From Dichotomicrobium sp964540795 (GTDB taxonomy: Bacteria > Pseudomonadota > Alphaproteobacteria > Rhizobiales > Rhodomicrobiaceae): DNA of 64,000 bases. Of this stretch, positions 26,905-35,919 are shown piece after piece. The position numbers were made by a program, and so were the translations under genes. Each line of letters opens with the position of its first letter. The stretch's first letter is position 1. The stretch is taken from the NCBI GenBank assembly GCA_964540795.1, contig CAZINX010000002.1, positions 205,691 through 269,690 of the forward strand, written 5' to 3'. The notes under the pieces are model-generated. The model was given only the letters and a program-made list of their open reading frames with translations, made no database searches and had not been told where the DNA came from.

Positions 26905-27031
26905 GGCTGGTTCCTCCGCGGCCATGGCCAGCTCCAGAGGCGGCGGTCTTGCAACGCAGCAAGACCGGACATACAACGTGGCGGAAAGGGCTCCCCGTCC
27001 AGCCCGATGAAACGACGTTTGGAGATCAGCC

Positions 27032-28063
27032 TTGGGGTACAATATCGCTGTCGTCGGCGCCACCGGAAATGTGGGCCGGGAGATGCTCAACATCCTTGCG
27101 GAGCGCGAATTTCCCGCGGATGAGGTGTTCGCCATCGCCTCCCGCCGCTCGCTGGGCCGCGAGGTGTCCTACGGCGACCGGACGATCAAATGCCACGACC
27201 TTGAGCAGTTCGACTTTTCCAGGTGCGATTTCGCGCTGATGTCCGCGGGCGGCGACGTGTCGAAGGAATGGTCGCCGAAGATCGCCGCAGCGGGCTGCGT
27301 CGTCATCGACAACTCCTCGGCCTGGCGCTACCACGAGGACGTTCCACTGATCGTGCCGGAAGTGAACGCCGACGACATCGCCGGGTATAACAAGCGCAAC
27401 ATCATCGCCAACCCGAACTGCTCGACAGCGCAGCTCGTCGTCGCGCTCAAGCCGCTGCATGACGCGGCCGGCATCAAGCGCGTGGTCGTGTCCACCTATC
27501 AGTCGGTCTCCGGGGCGGGCAAGGATGCGATGGACGAGCTCTGGACCCAGACGCGCGGCATCTTCGTCACCGACGAGCCGGAGCCGGAGCACTTCACCAA
27601 GCAGATCGCCTTCAACTGCATCCCGCATATCGACCGCTTCCTCGATGACGGTTCGACCCGTGAGGAGTGGAAGATGGTCGCCGAGACCAAGAAGATCCTC
27701 GACCCGAAGATCAAGCTGATCGCGACCTGCGTGCGCGTGCCGGTGTTCGTCGGGCACAGCGAGGCGGTCAATATCGAGTTCGAGCGGGAGATCACCGCGG
27801 ATGAGGCCCGCGACATCCTCCGCGAGGCGCCGGGCATCCTCGTTGTCGACAAGCGCGAGGATGGCGGCTACGTCACGCCGGTCGAGTGCGTCGGCGATTA
27901 CGCCACCTTCGTTTCCCGCATCCGCGAGGACTCGACGGTCGATAACGGGCTGGCGTTGTGGGTCGTCTCGGACAATCTGCGCAAGGGCGCGGCGCTCAAT
28001 AGCGTGCAGATCGCCGAGGCGATGATCAATCGCGGGCTGGTGAAGGCGCGCGAGACGGTGTAG
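27032..28063 (+). CDS. asd: Aspartate-semialdehyde dehydrogenase Asd
   Basis: Reduces aspartyl phosphate to aspartate semialdehyde, the branch point to lysine/diaminopimelate, threonine and methionine. The 343 residues open with the NADP-binding IAVVGATGNVGREML; the active-site Cys is in NPNCSTAQLV and the catalytic His in CVRVPVFVGHSEAV. The only start that keeps the N-terminal strand is TTG at 27032 with GGAG seven bases upstream; no in-frame ATG is near. A weak initiation codon for an essential enzyme may limit its level. Confidence 0.95.
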   Translation: MGYNIAVVGATGNVGREMLNILAEREFPADEVFAIASRRSLGREVSYGDRTIKCHDLEQFDFSRCDFALMSAGGDVSKEWSPKIAAAGCVVIDNSSAWRYHEDVPLIVPEVNADDIAGYNKRNIIANPNCSTAQLVVALKPLHDAAGIKRVVVSTYQSVSGAGKDAMDELWTQTRGIFVTDEPEPEHFTKQIAFNCIPHIDRFLDDGSTREEWKMVAETKKILDPKIKLIATCVRVPVFVGHSEAVNIEFEREITADEARDILREAPGILVVDKREDGGYVTPVECVGDYATFVSRIREDSTVDNGLALWVVSDNLRKGAALNSVQIAEAMINRGLVKARETV

Positions 28064-28075
28064 CAGCGCCTAACA

Positions 28076-28157
28076 CGTCATGCCCGTGCTTGACACGGGC
28101 ATCCAGTGCCGGCTGCAGTTAACTTGCTCGATTGCCGGATCAAGTCCGGCAATGACG
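28076..28157. repeat. Dispersed double-hairpin repeat, copy B
   Basis: CGTCAT starts and ATGACG ends the element. The left arm is GCCCGTG-CTTGA-CACGGGC (28082-28100), the right arm TTGCCGGA-TCAAG-TCCGGCAA (28132-28152); both stems are perfect. The two 5-base loops are reverse complements. The spacer between arms is not shared with copies A and C. It lies 12 bp after the asd stop, between convergent asd and ligA. Confidence 0.92.
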
Positions 28158-28188
28158 ACCGTTGATCTGATCGGGGCGGCCGGCGCTC

Positions 28189-30312
28189 TCACGCGGCCGG
28201 ATGAGCGCCGGACAGCGTCAGCCAGTCGTCCTCGCTGATGACCTCGACGCCAAGCTCGCTCGCCTTCTTCAGCTTCGATCCCGCGCCCGGCCCGGCGACG
28301 ACCAGATCGGTGTTCGCCGATACCGACCCTGTCACCTTCGCGCCGAGGCGCTCCGCCAGCGCCTTGGCCTCGTCGCGCGACATCCGCTCCAGCTTGCCGG
28401 TGAAGACGATGGTCTTGCCGCTCACCGGCGAGTCCGTCGTCGTCTGCTCCCAGTCCTCGACCCTCACCTCGCGGATCAGCGCGTCGACCACCTCGCGGTT
28501 ATGGCTTTCGGCGAAGAATTCGACGATTGCTTCCGCCGCCGCCGGGCCGATGCCGTCGATGTTGACGAGGTTCTGGTAGGCGGTGCTGTCGCGGTCGCGC
28601 GCGGCTTCCATCGCCTCGCGAAACGCTTCCCATGAGCCGTAGCTGCGCGCCAGCACCCGTGCGGTCGTCTCACCGATGTGGCGAATACCGAGGGCGTAAA
28701 TGAAGCGGTCCAGCGGCATCTCGCGCCGCGCATTGATCGACTCGAACAGGTTGGCAGCCGACTTCTCGCCCCAGCCCTCCCAGGTCCGGATTGGCCGGTT
28801 GGATTGCGCATCGCGCGCCTCCAGCGTGAAGATGTCCGCCGGGCTGTTGATTAGCCCCTCGGCGTGGAACAACTCGATGCGCTTGCCGCCTAGCCCCTCG
28901 ATGTCGAAGGCGCTGCGCGAGACGAAATGCTTGAGCCGCTGGACAAGCTGCGCCTCGCAGACCAATCCGCCGGTGCAGCGGCGCACGGCCTCGGGCTTGC
29001 CTGTGGCCGGGTTGATCTCGCGCACGGCGTGCGAGCCGCAGATCGGGCAGCGATCAGGCATTTCATAGGGCTTGGCGTCCTTCGGGCGTTTTTCCAGGAC
29101 CACGCCCAGCACCTGGGGGATCACGTCGCCCGCGCGCTGGACGATGACCGTATCCCCGACCCGCACGTCCTTGCGCGCGATCTCGTCCTCGTTGTGCAGC
29201 GTCGCGTTGCTGACCACCACACCGCCGACCGTCACTGGCGTGAGCTTCGCCACCGGGGTGAGCGCGCCAGTGCGCCCGACCTGGATGTCGATATCCTCAA
29301 GGATGGTCGTGGCCTTTTCCGCCGGGAACTTGTGCGCGATAGCCCAGCGCGGCGCGCGCGAGACGAAGCCCAGCCGCTCCTGCAGCGCAAGGCTGTCGAC
29401 CTTGTAGACAATGCCGTCAATGTCGTAGCCGAGCGTGGCCCGGCGCGTCTCGATATCGCGGTAGAAGGCGAGCAGCTCCTCGGCGTTCCGGCAGAAGCGC
29501 AGCTCCGGGCTGACCGGGAAGCCCCAGTCGGCAATCGCCTGCATGACGGCGAAGTGGCTGTCGGCCGGCAGCTCGGAGACATCTCCCCAACCCCAGGCGT
29601 AGAACTGCAGCGGGCGCGCGGCGGTAATCTTCGAGTCCTGTTGCCGCACCGAGCCGGCGGCCGCATTGCGCGGATTGGCGAAGGTCTTTCCGCCTCTTTC
29701 GGCGTGGCGCGCGTTCAGCGCCTCGAAATCGGCGTGGGACATGAACACCTCGCCGCGCACCTCGAAACGGGCAGGAAACGACTTGGCGCTTACACGCTTG
29801 GGTATGCTCTCAATCGTACGGATATTGGCGGTGACGTCCTCGCCCTCGGTGCCGTCGCCGCGCGTGGCCGCGAAGGCCAGTTTGCCGCCCTCATAGACGA
29901 GGCTCATGGACAGGCCATCGAGCTTTGGCTCGGCGGCGAAGGCGACTTCGGCATCCGGCTCCAGCCCGAGAAAGCGGCGGACGCGATCGACGAACTCGCG
30001 GACCTCATCATCTGCAAAGGCATTGCTCAGCGAGAGCATCGGCACGCGATGGCGCACCTTGGCGAATTTCTCCGATGGCGGCGCGCCGACGCGCTGGGTC
30101 GGGCTGTCAGGGCGGACCAGGTCGGGAAAGCGCGCCTCGATCGTCTCCAGCCGCTGGCGCAGCGCGTCGTAGTCCGCGTCGGAGATGAGCGGCTGGTCCT
30201 CCACGTAATAGGCGCGATCGTGCCGGCCGATCTCGGCGATAAGCGCCGGGACCTCTTCCGCAGCCTGCTCGTGGCTCAACTGCTCAGGCGGGATGTCGCT
30301 GACTGCGCTCAC
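28189..30312 (-). CDS. ligA: NAD-dependent DNA ligase LigA
   Basis: Seals nicks in replication and repair with NAD+ as cofactor. All domains can be followed in 707 residues: Ia (YYVEDQPLISDADYDALRQR), the adenylation domain with the lysine in EPKLDGLSMSL, the OB fold, the Cys4 zinc finger (RCPICGSH and later RRCTGGLVCEAQ), the helix-hairpin-helix region (NLVNIDGIGPAAAEAIVEFF) and a C-terminal BRCT domain (GKTIVFTGKLERMSRDEA). The start overlaps the recN stop by 4 bp, giving translational coupling. Confidence 0.97.
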   Translation of the reverse strand: MSAVSDIPPEQLSHEQAAEEVPALIAEIGRHDRAYYVEDQPLISDADYDALRQRLETIEARFPDLVRPDSPTQRVGAPPSEKFAKVRHRVPMLSLSNAFADDEVREFVDRVRRFLGLEPDAEVAFAAEPKLDGLSMSLVYEGGKLAFAATRGDGTEGEDVTANIRTIESIPKRVSAKSFPARFEVRGEVFMSHADFEALNARHAERGGKTFANPRNAAAGSVRQQDSKITAARPLQFYAWGWGDVSELPADSHFAVMQAIADWGFPVSPELRFCRNAEELLAFYRDIETRRATLGYDIDGIVYKVDSLALQERLGFVSRAPRWAIAHKFPAEKATTILEDIDIQVGRTGALTPVAKLTPVTVGGVVVSNATLHNEDEIARKDVRVGDTVIVQRAGDVIPQVLGVVLEKRPKDAKPYEMPDRCPICGSHAVREINPATGKPEAVRRCTGGLVCEAQLVQRLKHFVSRSAFDIEGLGGKRIELFHAEGLINSPADIFTLEARDAQSNRPIRTWEGWGEKSAANLFESINARREMPLDRFIYALGIRHIGETTARVLARSYGSWEAFREAMEAARDRDSTAYQNLVNIDGIGPAAAEAIVEFFAESHNREVVDALIREVRVEDWEQTTTDSPVSGKTIVFTGKLERMSRDEAKALAERLGAKVTGSVSANTDLVVAGPGAGSKLKKASELGVEVISEDDWLTLSGAHPAA

Positions 30313-31994
30313 GCCGCGCTCCCGATCAGCCGTTTCGCCGCCGCGCGCGCCTCGTCCGTCACCTTCGCGCCGGCCAGCATCCGCGCGATCTCCTCGTGCC
30401 GGTCCGGCTCATCAAGCGGCGCGACGCGCGTGACCATGGCCTCGCCCTGCGCGCCGGCCAGCGGTTCCTTGCTGATGCGCATATGCGCTTGCGCGTGCGC
30501 GGCAACCTGCGGCGCGTGCGTGACAGCCAGCACCTGCACGCCCTTGGCCAGCCGCGCCAGCCGGTCGCCGATTGCCGCCGCCGTCGCTCCGCCGACGCCG
30601 GTGTCGATCTCGTCAAAAATCAGGGTCGGCGCGCTGCCGCGCTCAGCGAGCACGACCTTGAGCGCGAGGATGAAGCGCGACAGCTCGCCGCCGGAGGCCA
30701 CCTTCATGATCGGGCCGGGCGCGGTGCCGGGGTTGGTCTGGACGTGGAAGCTCACGCGCTCCAGCCCGTCCGGGCCGCCTTCCACGCCGTCCTCGTCGAT
30801 GGGTTGCAGCATGGTGATAAAGCGCGCCTTCTCCAGCTTGAGCGGCGGCAACTCCTTCTGCACGGCTTCATCCAGCGCCTGCTTGGCCGCGCGGCGCTCC
30901 TCGCTCAAATCGCCGGCGAGATCGCGATAATGCGCGCGCGCCGCGCTCACCTCTTCGCGCAGCCGCGCCAGCGCCGCCTCGCCTTCGGCCAGTTCGTCAA
31001 GCAGCCGTGTAAAATCAGCCTGCAGGTTCGGCAGTTCATCGACCGTCACCCGGTGTTTGCGCGCCAGCGCCCGCAGCGCGAACAGCCGCTCCTCGATCCG
31101 GTCCATCTCGCCCTGTGAATAGGTCATGTCGCGCAGCGCCGTCTCGATGGTGTCGCGCGCCTCGCCAGCCTCGACCAACACGCGCTCCAGCGCCTCGACG
31201 ACAGGCGCAAGCTGCGCGCCGCCGCCGAACCGCTCCAGCCGGCGCAGCGCGCCGCTCAGCCGCTCTTCCGCGCCATTGTTGCCCGAAAGGCTCTCAAAAG
31301 CGGCGTTCAGCTCGGTCGCGATCTTTTCAGAATTCATCATCGTTTGCCGGGCTTCGGCCAGGCGTTCCTCCTCACCCTCTTCCGGCGCCAGTTCCTCAAG
31401 CTCGTCCAGCGTATGGCGCAGATAGTCGGCATTCTCGCGCGCCTGCGCCAGCGCCGCCTCGCGTTCAACCAGTTCGCCTTCGCGCGCGCGCCATGCGTCC
31501 CATGCGCGGCGCACGGCTTCCGCGTCGGCCGTCAGACCGCCATAGCAGTCCAGCAGCCGGCGATGCGTGGCGGCGTCGGTCATAGCCCGGTCGTCGTGCT
31601 GTCCGTGGATTTCGACAAGCCGCGCGCCCGTCTGGCGCAGCATCTGGACGCTCACCGGCTGGTCGTTGATGAAGGCGCGGGTGCGGCCGTCTGCCTGCTG
31701 GACCCGGCGCAGGATCAGTTCGCCGCCCGCATAGGCCTCAAAGTCGTTGTCGGCCAGCCAGCGGATCGCCTCGTGCGATTCCGGCAGGTCGAAGCAGGCT
31801 GTCACATGCCCGCGCGCCTGCCCAGCGCGCACCAGGCTCGCCTCGCCGCGGCTGCCGAGCGCAAGGCCAAACGCATCGAGCAGAATTGACTTGCCCGCGC
31901 CGGTCTCGCCGGTAAGCACGCTCAGCCCGGCGCCGAATTCGAGATGGAGCCTGTCGATAAGGACGATGTTCTCGATCGAAAGGGCCGTCAGCAT
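30309..31994 (-). CDS. recN: DNA repair protein RecN
   Basis: An SMC-like ATPase that acts at double-strand breaks. 561 residues: Walker A in LTGETGAGKSILLDAFGLAL, a central coiled coil (about 150-370, interrupted), the ABC signature VASGGELSRFILALK and Walker B LIFDEIDTGVGG. The bamD-recN-ligA order is a familiar alphaproteobacterial arrangement. The stop overlaps the ligA start. I looked for a LexA-type site in the 33-bp gap after bamD and saw none, so any SOS control would come from further upstream. Confidence 0.96.
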   Translation of the reverse strand: MLTALSIENIVLIDRLHLEFGAGLSVLTGETGAGKSILLDAFGLALGSRGEASLVRAGQARGHVTACFDLPESHEAIRWLADNDFEAYAGGELILRRVQQADGRTRAFINDQPVSVQMLRQTGARLVEIHGQHDDRAMTDAATHRRLLDCYGGLTADAEAVRRAWDAWRAREGELVEREAALAQARENADYLRHTLDELEELAPEEGEEERLAEARQTMMNSEKIATELNAAFESLSGNNGAEERLSGALRRLERFGGGAQLAPVVEALERVLVEAGEARDTIETALRDMTYSQGEMDRIEERLFALRALARKHRVTVDELPNLQADFTRLLDELAEGEAALARLREEVSAARAHYRDLAGDLSEERRAAKQALDEAVQKELPPLKLEKARFITMLQPIDEDGVEGGPDGLERVSFHVQTNPGTAPGPIMKVASGGELSRFILALKVVLAERGSAPTLIFDEIDTGVGGATAAAIGDRLARLAKGVQVLAVTHAPQVAAHAQAHMRISKEPLAGAQGEAMVTRVAPLDEPDRHEEIARMLAGAKVTDEARAAAKRLIGSAA

Positions 31995-32027
31995 GATGCC
32001 CTTATACGATGATTCCCGCGCAGCGCG

Positions 32028-32912
32028 TCAGAGCGGACTGGCCTGTTGCAGCGCCTGCAACTGCCGGCTGATCCATGAACCGGAATCCGCGCGCGGCTCC
32101 AACCCGTCGCTTTGGAGCAGCGCATAGGCATCATCATACCACTCGCTTTCCGGGTAGTTATGCCCGAGCACGGCGGCGGCCGTCTGCGCCTCGCTCTTGA
32201 TGCCGAGCGCCATGTAAGCCTCGGTCAGCCGCGACAGCGCCTCCTTCACATGCGCGGTCTGCTGGTACTTCTCGACCACGGTGCGGAAGCGGTTGATCGC
32301 GGCGATATAATTCTCGCGCTCCAGATAGTAGCGCCCGACCTGCATCTCCTTGGCCGCCAGAAGGTCGCGCGCGATCTTGATGCGTTTGCGCGCCTGCGGC
32401 GCATAGCTGCTGTCCGGGTAGCGACGCACGAGGATTTCAAGCTCGTTCAAAGCCTTCTCGGTATCCGACTGGTCGCGGTCCGGGCTGTTGATCCGCTCGA
32501 AATAGGCCGAAGCGATAATGTGCTGCGCGAGCGGCGCTTCGTCCGTGCCGGGGTGCAGCGTGAGATACCGCCGGGCCGCGCTGACCGCCTTGGGCTGGTC
32601 GCCCTGTTTCCAGTTGGCGTAGGCGCTCATGACCATGGCGCGGCGCGCTTCCGCCGAGTAAGGATAATTCTTGTCGACTTCCTCGAACTTTTCCGCTGCG
32701 CCCTTCCAATCGCTCTCGTTGAGCAGCGCATCGCCTTGCGCGTACAGCTCGGCCGCGCTCTTATCTTCCACAGGGGCTTCTTCTTCCGCGAACATGCTGG
32801 ACAGCGAGGTCGAGGCGCACCCGCTGAGCAACACCGCACAGAGCGCGACCATCGCCAATCGCGCCGCGCGGCCAGCCGAAAGCGTGCGAAACCCCATCTC
32901 GAAATCTGGCAT
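32028..32912 (-). CDS. bamD: Outer membrane assembly lipoprotein BamD
   Basis: An essential lipoprotein of the BAM complex, which inserts beta-barrel proteins into the outer membrane. The signal peptide ends in the lipobox LLSGC, giving an acylated Cys. The body is a run of TPR helices: AAELYAQGDALLNESDWKGA, KNYPYSAEARRAMVMSAYAN, YFERINSPDRDQSDTEKALN. I chose the ATG at 32912 (MPDFEMGFRTL), with AAAGGTGG five bases upstream, giving 294 residues; the longer reading adds 20 residues before the basic region without family support. Confidence 0.95.
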   Translation of the reverse strand: MPDFEMGFRTLSAGRAARLAMVALCAVLLSGCASTSLSSMFAEEEAPVEDKSAAELYAQGDALLNESDWKGAAEKFEEVDKNYPYSAEARRAMVMSAYANWKQGDQPKAVSAARRYLTLHPGTDEAPLAQHIIASAYFERINSPDRDQSDTEKALNELEILVRRYPDSSYAPQARKRIKIARDLLAAKEMQVGRYYLERENYIAAINRFRTVVEKYQQTAHVKEALSRLTEAYMALGIKSEAQTAAAVLGHNYPESEWYDDAYALLQSDGLEPRADSGSWISRQLQALQQASPL

Positions 32913-33260
32913 GTGAGCCACCTTTCCTTGCGACGCTTGTCGCCGCGCCGTGCAAAAACCGCTATCGTGCATCGCCGCCCGCGCAAGCTCCCCCTTCCGG
33001 GCGACGCCTTGTCAGAATCACGCACATTCGGCGCCCAAGGAACACAGCGAATATGGTTATTTTGTGCGTGTCGTCAGCCGCAACGGCATGACCTGACACC
33101 CATGCAGACAACTGACAAGGCGCGAGAAATCGGCTAAGGGCCTTGCCTTGCCCGCGACGCCGCCGGCGGGCTGTGGCGTCCGGCCGCAGGTTGACCTGAG
33201 CGCGCACATGCGTTCAAACCTTACGCCACGTCCGAACCAAGACTTCTGCAATGGAAAGAT
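32913..33260. other. Divergent intergenic region between bamD and serA
   Basis: About 350 bp separate the two divergent genes. I see a short T-rich patch near 33050-33065 and no strong hairpin, riboswitch or consensus promoter. No coding frame here resembles a protein. In relatives lpxC commonly precedes bamD; it is not present here. Confidence 0.45.
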
Positions 33261-34547
33261 ATGAACAAGGAAATCACACAAGCGCAGCATCTGGCGCTGT
33301 CCAAAAGCGAAACGCCGATTCTGCTCCTCGAAGGCATCGCGGAAACGGCCGTCGAAGCGCTGTATGCTGACGGATACACAAACGTGACCCGCCTGAAAAC
33401 CGCGCTGGAACCGGAAGACCTGAAGAAGCGCCTGCAAGACGGCGTGCGTATGCTTGGCATCCGCTCGCGCACGCAGCTTACCGCCGACATCTTCGAGGCC
33501 GCACCGCGGCTGATCGCTGTCGGGTGCTTTTCCGTCGGCACCAACCAGGTGGACCTGACGGCGGCCGGCGCCAAAGGCGTTCCGGTGTTCAACGCGCCGT
33601 TCTCCAACACGCGCAGCGTCGCCGAATTGACCATCGCGGAAATCATCATGCTGTTCCGGCGCATCTTCCCGCGCTCGATGGCGGCCCATGAGGGCGTCTG
33701 GCAAAAATCCGCGAAGGACAGCCATGAAATCCGCGGGCGCACGCTCGGCATCGTCGGCTACGGAAACATCGGCACGCAGCTTGCAAACCTGGCCGAGTTG
33801 ATGGGCATGAAGGTGATCTTCCACGACCAGACGGACAAGCTGCGGCACGGCAACGTCACCGCCGCGGAAGACCTCACCGACCTGCTGCGGCGCTCCGACG
33901 TGGTCTCGCTCCACCTTCCCGAAACGCCGCAGACCAGGGGCATTATCGGCGAGCAGGAAATCCGCGCGATGAAGCCCGGCGCATTCCTCATCAACAATGC
34001 GCGCGGCACGCTGGTGGACATCGACGCTCTGGCCGCCGCGCTCAAGGACGGGCATCTGCGCGGCGCGGCGATCGACGTGTTCCCGTCCGAACCGTCCTCG
34101 AACGAGGAAGAGTTCGTCTCGCCGCTGCGCGGTCTGGACAATGTGATCCTGACCCCGCATGTCGGCGGCTCCACCGAGGAAGCTCAGGAGCGCATCGGCA
34201 CCGAGGTCGGGCGCAAGCTGATCGAGTATTCCGACGTCGGCTCGACGACGGGCGCGGTGAACTTCCCGCAGGTGCAGCTGCCTGTCGCCGCCGCTCAGTC
34301 CAAGCGCTTCATCCACATCCATCACAACATCCCCGGCATGATGCGCCGTCTCAACGACGCTTTCGGCGCGCGGGACGTAAACATCACCGCGCAGTATCTG
34401 CAAACCGAGGGCGAACTCGGCTATGTTGTGCTGGACGCCGAGGTGAAAGAGGACATAGCGGCCGATCTCCTCGCCCAGCTGCGCAGCCTGGAGGGCACGA
34501 TCCGCTCGCGGATGGTGTACGGTCCGGGCGAGGCCATGTCGCGCTGA
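33261..34547 (+). CDS. serA: D-3-phosphoglycerate dehydrogenase SerA
   Basis: First committed step of serine synthesis: oxidation of 3-phosphoglycerate. 428 residues with the D-hydroxyacid dehydrogenase folds: NAD site TLGIVGYGNIGTQLANLAE, catalytic Arg/Glu/His elements in LINNARGTLVD and ILTPHVGGSTEEAQERI, and a C-terminal ACT domain (HIHHNIPGMMRRLNDAF) for serine feedback. This is the shorter, E. coli-like type with one ACT domain and no intervening ASB domain. serC and serB are not in the window. Confidence 0.94.
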   Translation: MNKEITQAQHLALSKSETPILLLEGIAETAVEALYADGYTNVTRLKTALEPEDLKKRLQDGVRMLGIRSRTQLTADIFEAAPRLIAVGCFSVGTNQVDLTAAGAKGVPVFNAPFSNTRSVAELTIAEIIMLFRRIFPRSMAAHEGVWQKSAKDSHEIRGRTLGIVGYGNIGTQLANLAELMGMKVIFHDQTDKLRHGNVTAAEDLTDLLRRSDVVSLHLPETPQTRGIIGEQEIRAMKPGAFLINNARGTLVDIDALAAALKDGHLRGAAIDVFPSEPSSNEEEFVSPLRGLDNVILTPHVGGSTEEAQERIGTEVGRKLIEYSDVGSTTGAVNFPQVQLPVAAAQSKRFIHIHHNIPGMMRRLNDAFGARDVNITAQYLQTEGELGYVVLDAEVKEDIAADLLAQLRSLEGTIRSRMVYGPGEAMSR

Positions 34548-34594
34548 TTCGCTGTCCGTCGGGAGCGCGCCGCGGCGGATAATGGGGGAACGCG

Positions 34595-35836
34595 GTGGCC
34601 AACGGCCCGGATTCCGGTGGGAACGCGAACGGCGAAGAGGGCCGGCTGGGACGCCTGCGCGGCCGGATCGGCGCGGCGTCCGAGCGCGTCCGGGACCGGC
34701 GCATCCTGTCGGTCGCGTCCCTGCTCGGCGGGGCCATTCTCGGCGCGGCCGGAGTCTATGCGGCCCTCGGGCTGGAGTGGGACGGCCCGACCGTAGAAGA
34801 AGATCAATGCGCCAGCTACGTCCAGGGGCGCATCGCCTGGAACGATGACGGAAACACCCGGTGGGACGCAAGCTGGCTCAACAGGCTGTGCGAGGGGACG
34901 GCGCGTCCTGTCCAGCCCGGCCTGTGCTTCAGCGGCATCCGCGAGGTCCCGCTCGAACAGGGCGCGGCGATCCAGGAGGACTGGAAGGACGCCGTCGCGC
35001 TATGCGCCGGCACCGAAAACGCCCAGGCGCGCATCGACTGCTACCGGGAGGGCGTTGGGCGCGGGCTGCATTTCCGCGATGCCATCGAGCAATGCAACCC
35101 GCCCCCGATGATCGCCGGGCGCACAGCCTGCGAGCGGCTGGTGCAGGGGAATATCGCCTGGAACAGGGCCGGCGATACGGCCTGGACCCCGCGCCGGCTT
35201 GATCTGCTGTGCGAGGACACCTCACGCCCGACCCAGCCGCTGCTCTGCTTCGACAGACTGTTCCACGGCAGCGGCCCCTGGGATGGCATCATCGGCGACA
35301 ACTGGCGCCGCGCCGCTCAGCTCTGCGCCGGCACCAACAGCGTCCGGGAGATCACCAACTGCGTCACCGGCAACCTGGCCGAACTGGAGGCCCGGGATAT
35401 CGAGACCGAACCGCAGATCCTTGATGCCGGCGAGAACGCCCCGCCCGCGCAATCCCGCGACGACCGGCTGTTCCGCGCGGTTCTGCAAGCCTGCAACCCG
35501 CGCCGCCCTACCGATCGCAGCGACCAGTGCAAGAGGTTCGTGCAGGGCAACATCCCCTGGAGCGAGGCGGGCTATCAGGACTGGGAGCCGGCGGTGCTCG
35601 ACCAGCTTTGCGGCAAGACCCGCGCGCCGCAACAGCCCGGCCTGTGCTTCTTCCGCGCCGTGAGCGGCGAGATCGAAGGCGAAACCAAGGGCGAATCGAC
35701 ATGGGGCTACGCCGTGCGGCTCTGCGCGGGCGCCAACGATGCCGACGCCAGGCTCGCTTGTTACACGCGCCAGCGCGATGCCGGAAAAGACAGCCGCGCC
35801 GCGATTCGGGCTTGCAAAGAAGCCGAACAAGATTGA
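34595..35836 (+). CDS. Membrane-anchored protein with three six-cysteine tandem repeats, function unknown
   Basis: 413 residues from a GTG start (GGGGGA five bases upstream). A basic cytoplasmic N-terminus is followed by one membrane helix (about 37-60, ILSVASLLGGAILGAAGVYA), so the rest lies in the periplasm. Three repeats carry cysteines at 72, 99, 111, 137, 149, 167; at 179, 206, 218, 244, 256, 300; and at 312, 339, 351, 377, 389, 407. The first five of each set are spaced exactly 27, 12, 26, 12. Each unit reads C..(L/F)VQG.I.W.....W....L..LC..T..P.QP..CF, then W..A..LCAGT and an AI..C end. Repeat 2 has an acidic 26-residue insert before its last Cys. Disulfide-stabilised modules are the obvious reading; I cannot name the family. 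Confidence 0.8.
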   Translation: MANGPDSGGNANGEEGRLGRLRGRIGAASERVRDRRILSVASLLGGAILGAAGVYAALGLEWDGPTVEEDQCASYVQGRIAWNDDGNTRWDASWLNRLCEGTARPVQPGLCFSGIREVPLEQGAAIQEDWKDAVALCAGTENAQARIDCYREGVGRGLHFRDAIEQCNPPPMIAGRTACERLVQGNIAWNRAGDTAWTPRRLDLLCEDTSRPTQPLLCFDRLFHGSGPWDGIIGDNWRRAAQLCAGTNSVREITNCVTGNLAELEARDIETEPQILDAGENAPPAQSRDDRLFRAVLQACNPRRPTDRSDQCKRFVQGNIPWSEAGYQDWEPAVLDQLCGKTRAPQQPGLCFFRAVSGEIEGETKGESTWGYAVRLCAGANDADARLACYTRQRDAGKDSRAAIRACKEAEQD

Positions 35837-35919
35837 AGCAATAAGGGATGGTTAAAAGACGGTCACCAGACCGCAACCATTGCCCGTGCCGAGGGCCAAC
35901 CTTTCAGGAGCGAACCCGT

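Noticed and set aside
28082..28100. Reading the repeat hairpins as simple intrinsic terminators
   Set aside because: Neither hairpin is followed by a T-run, and both arms recur elsewhere as a unit, so they are recorded as a repeat with a possible terminator role.
31995..32027. LexA (SOS) box before recN
   Set aside because: I looked for GTTC-N7-GTTC and found nothing convincing in the short gap after bamD.
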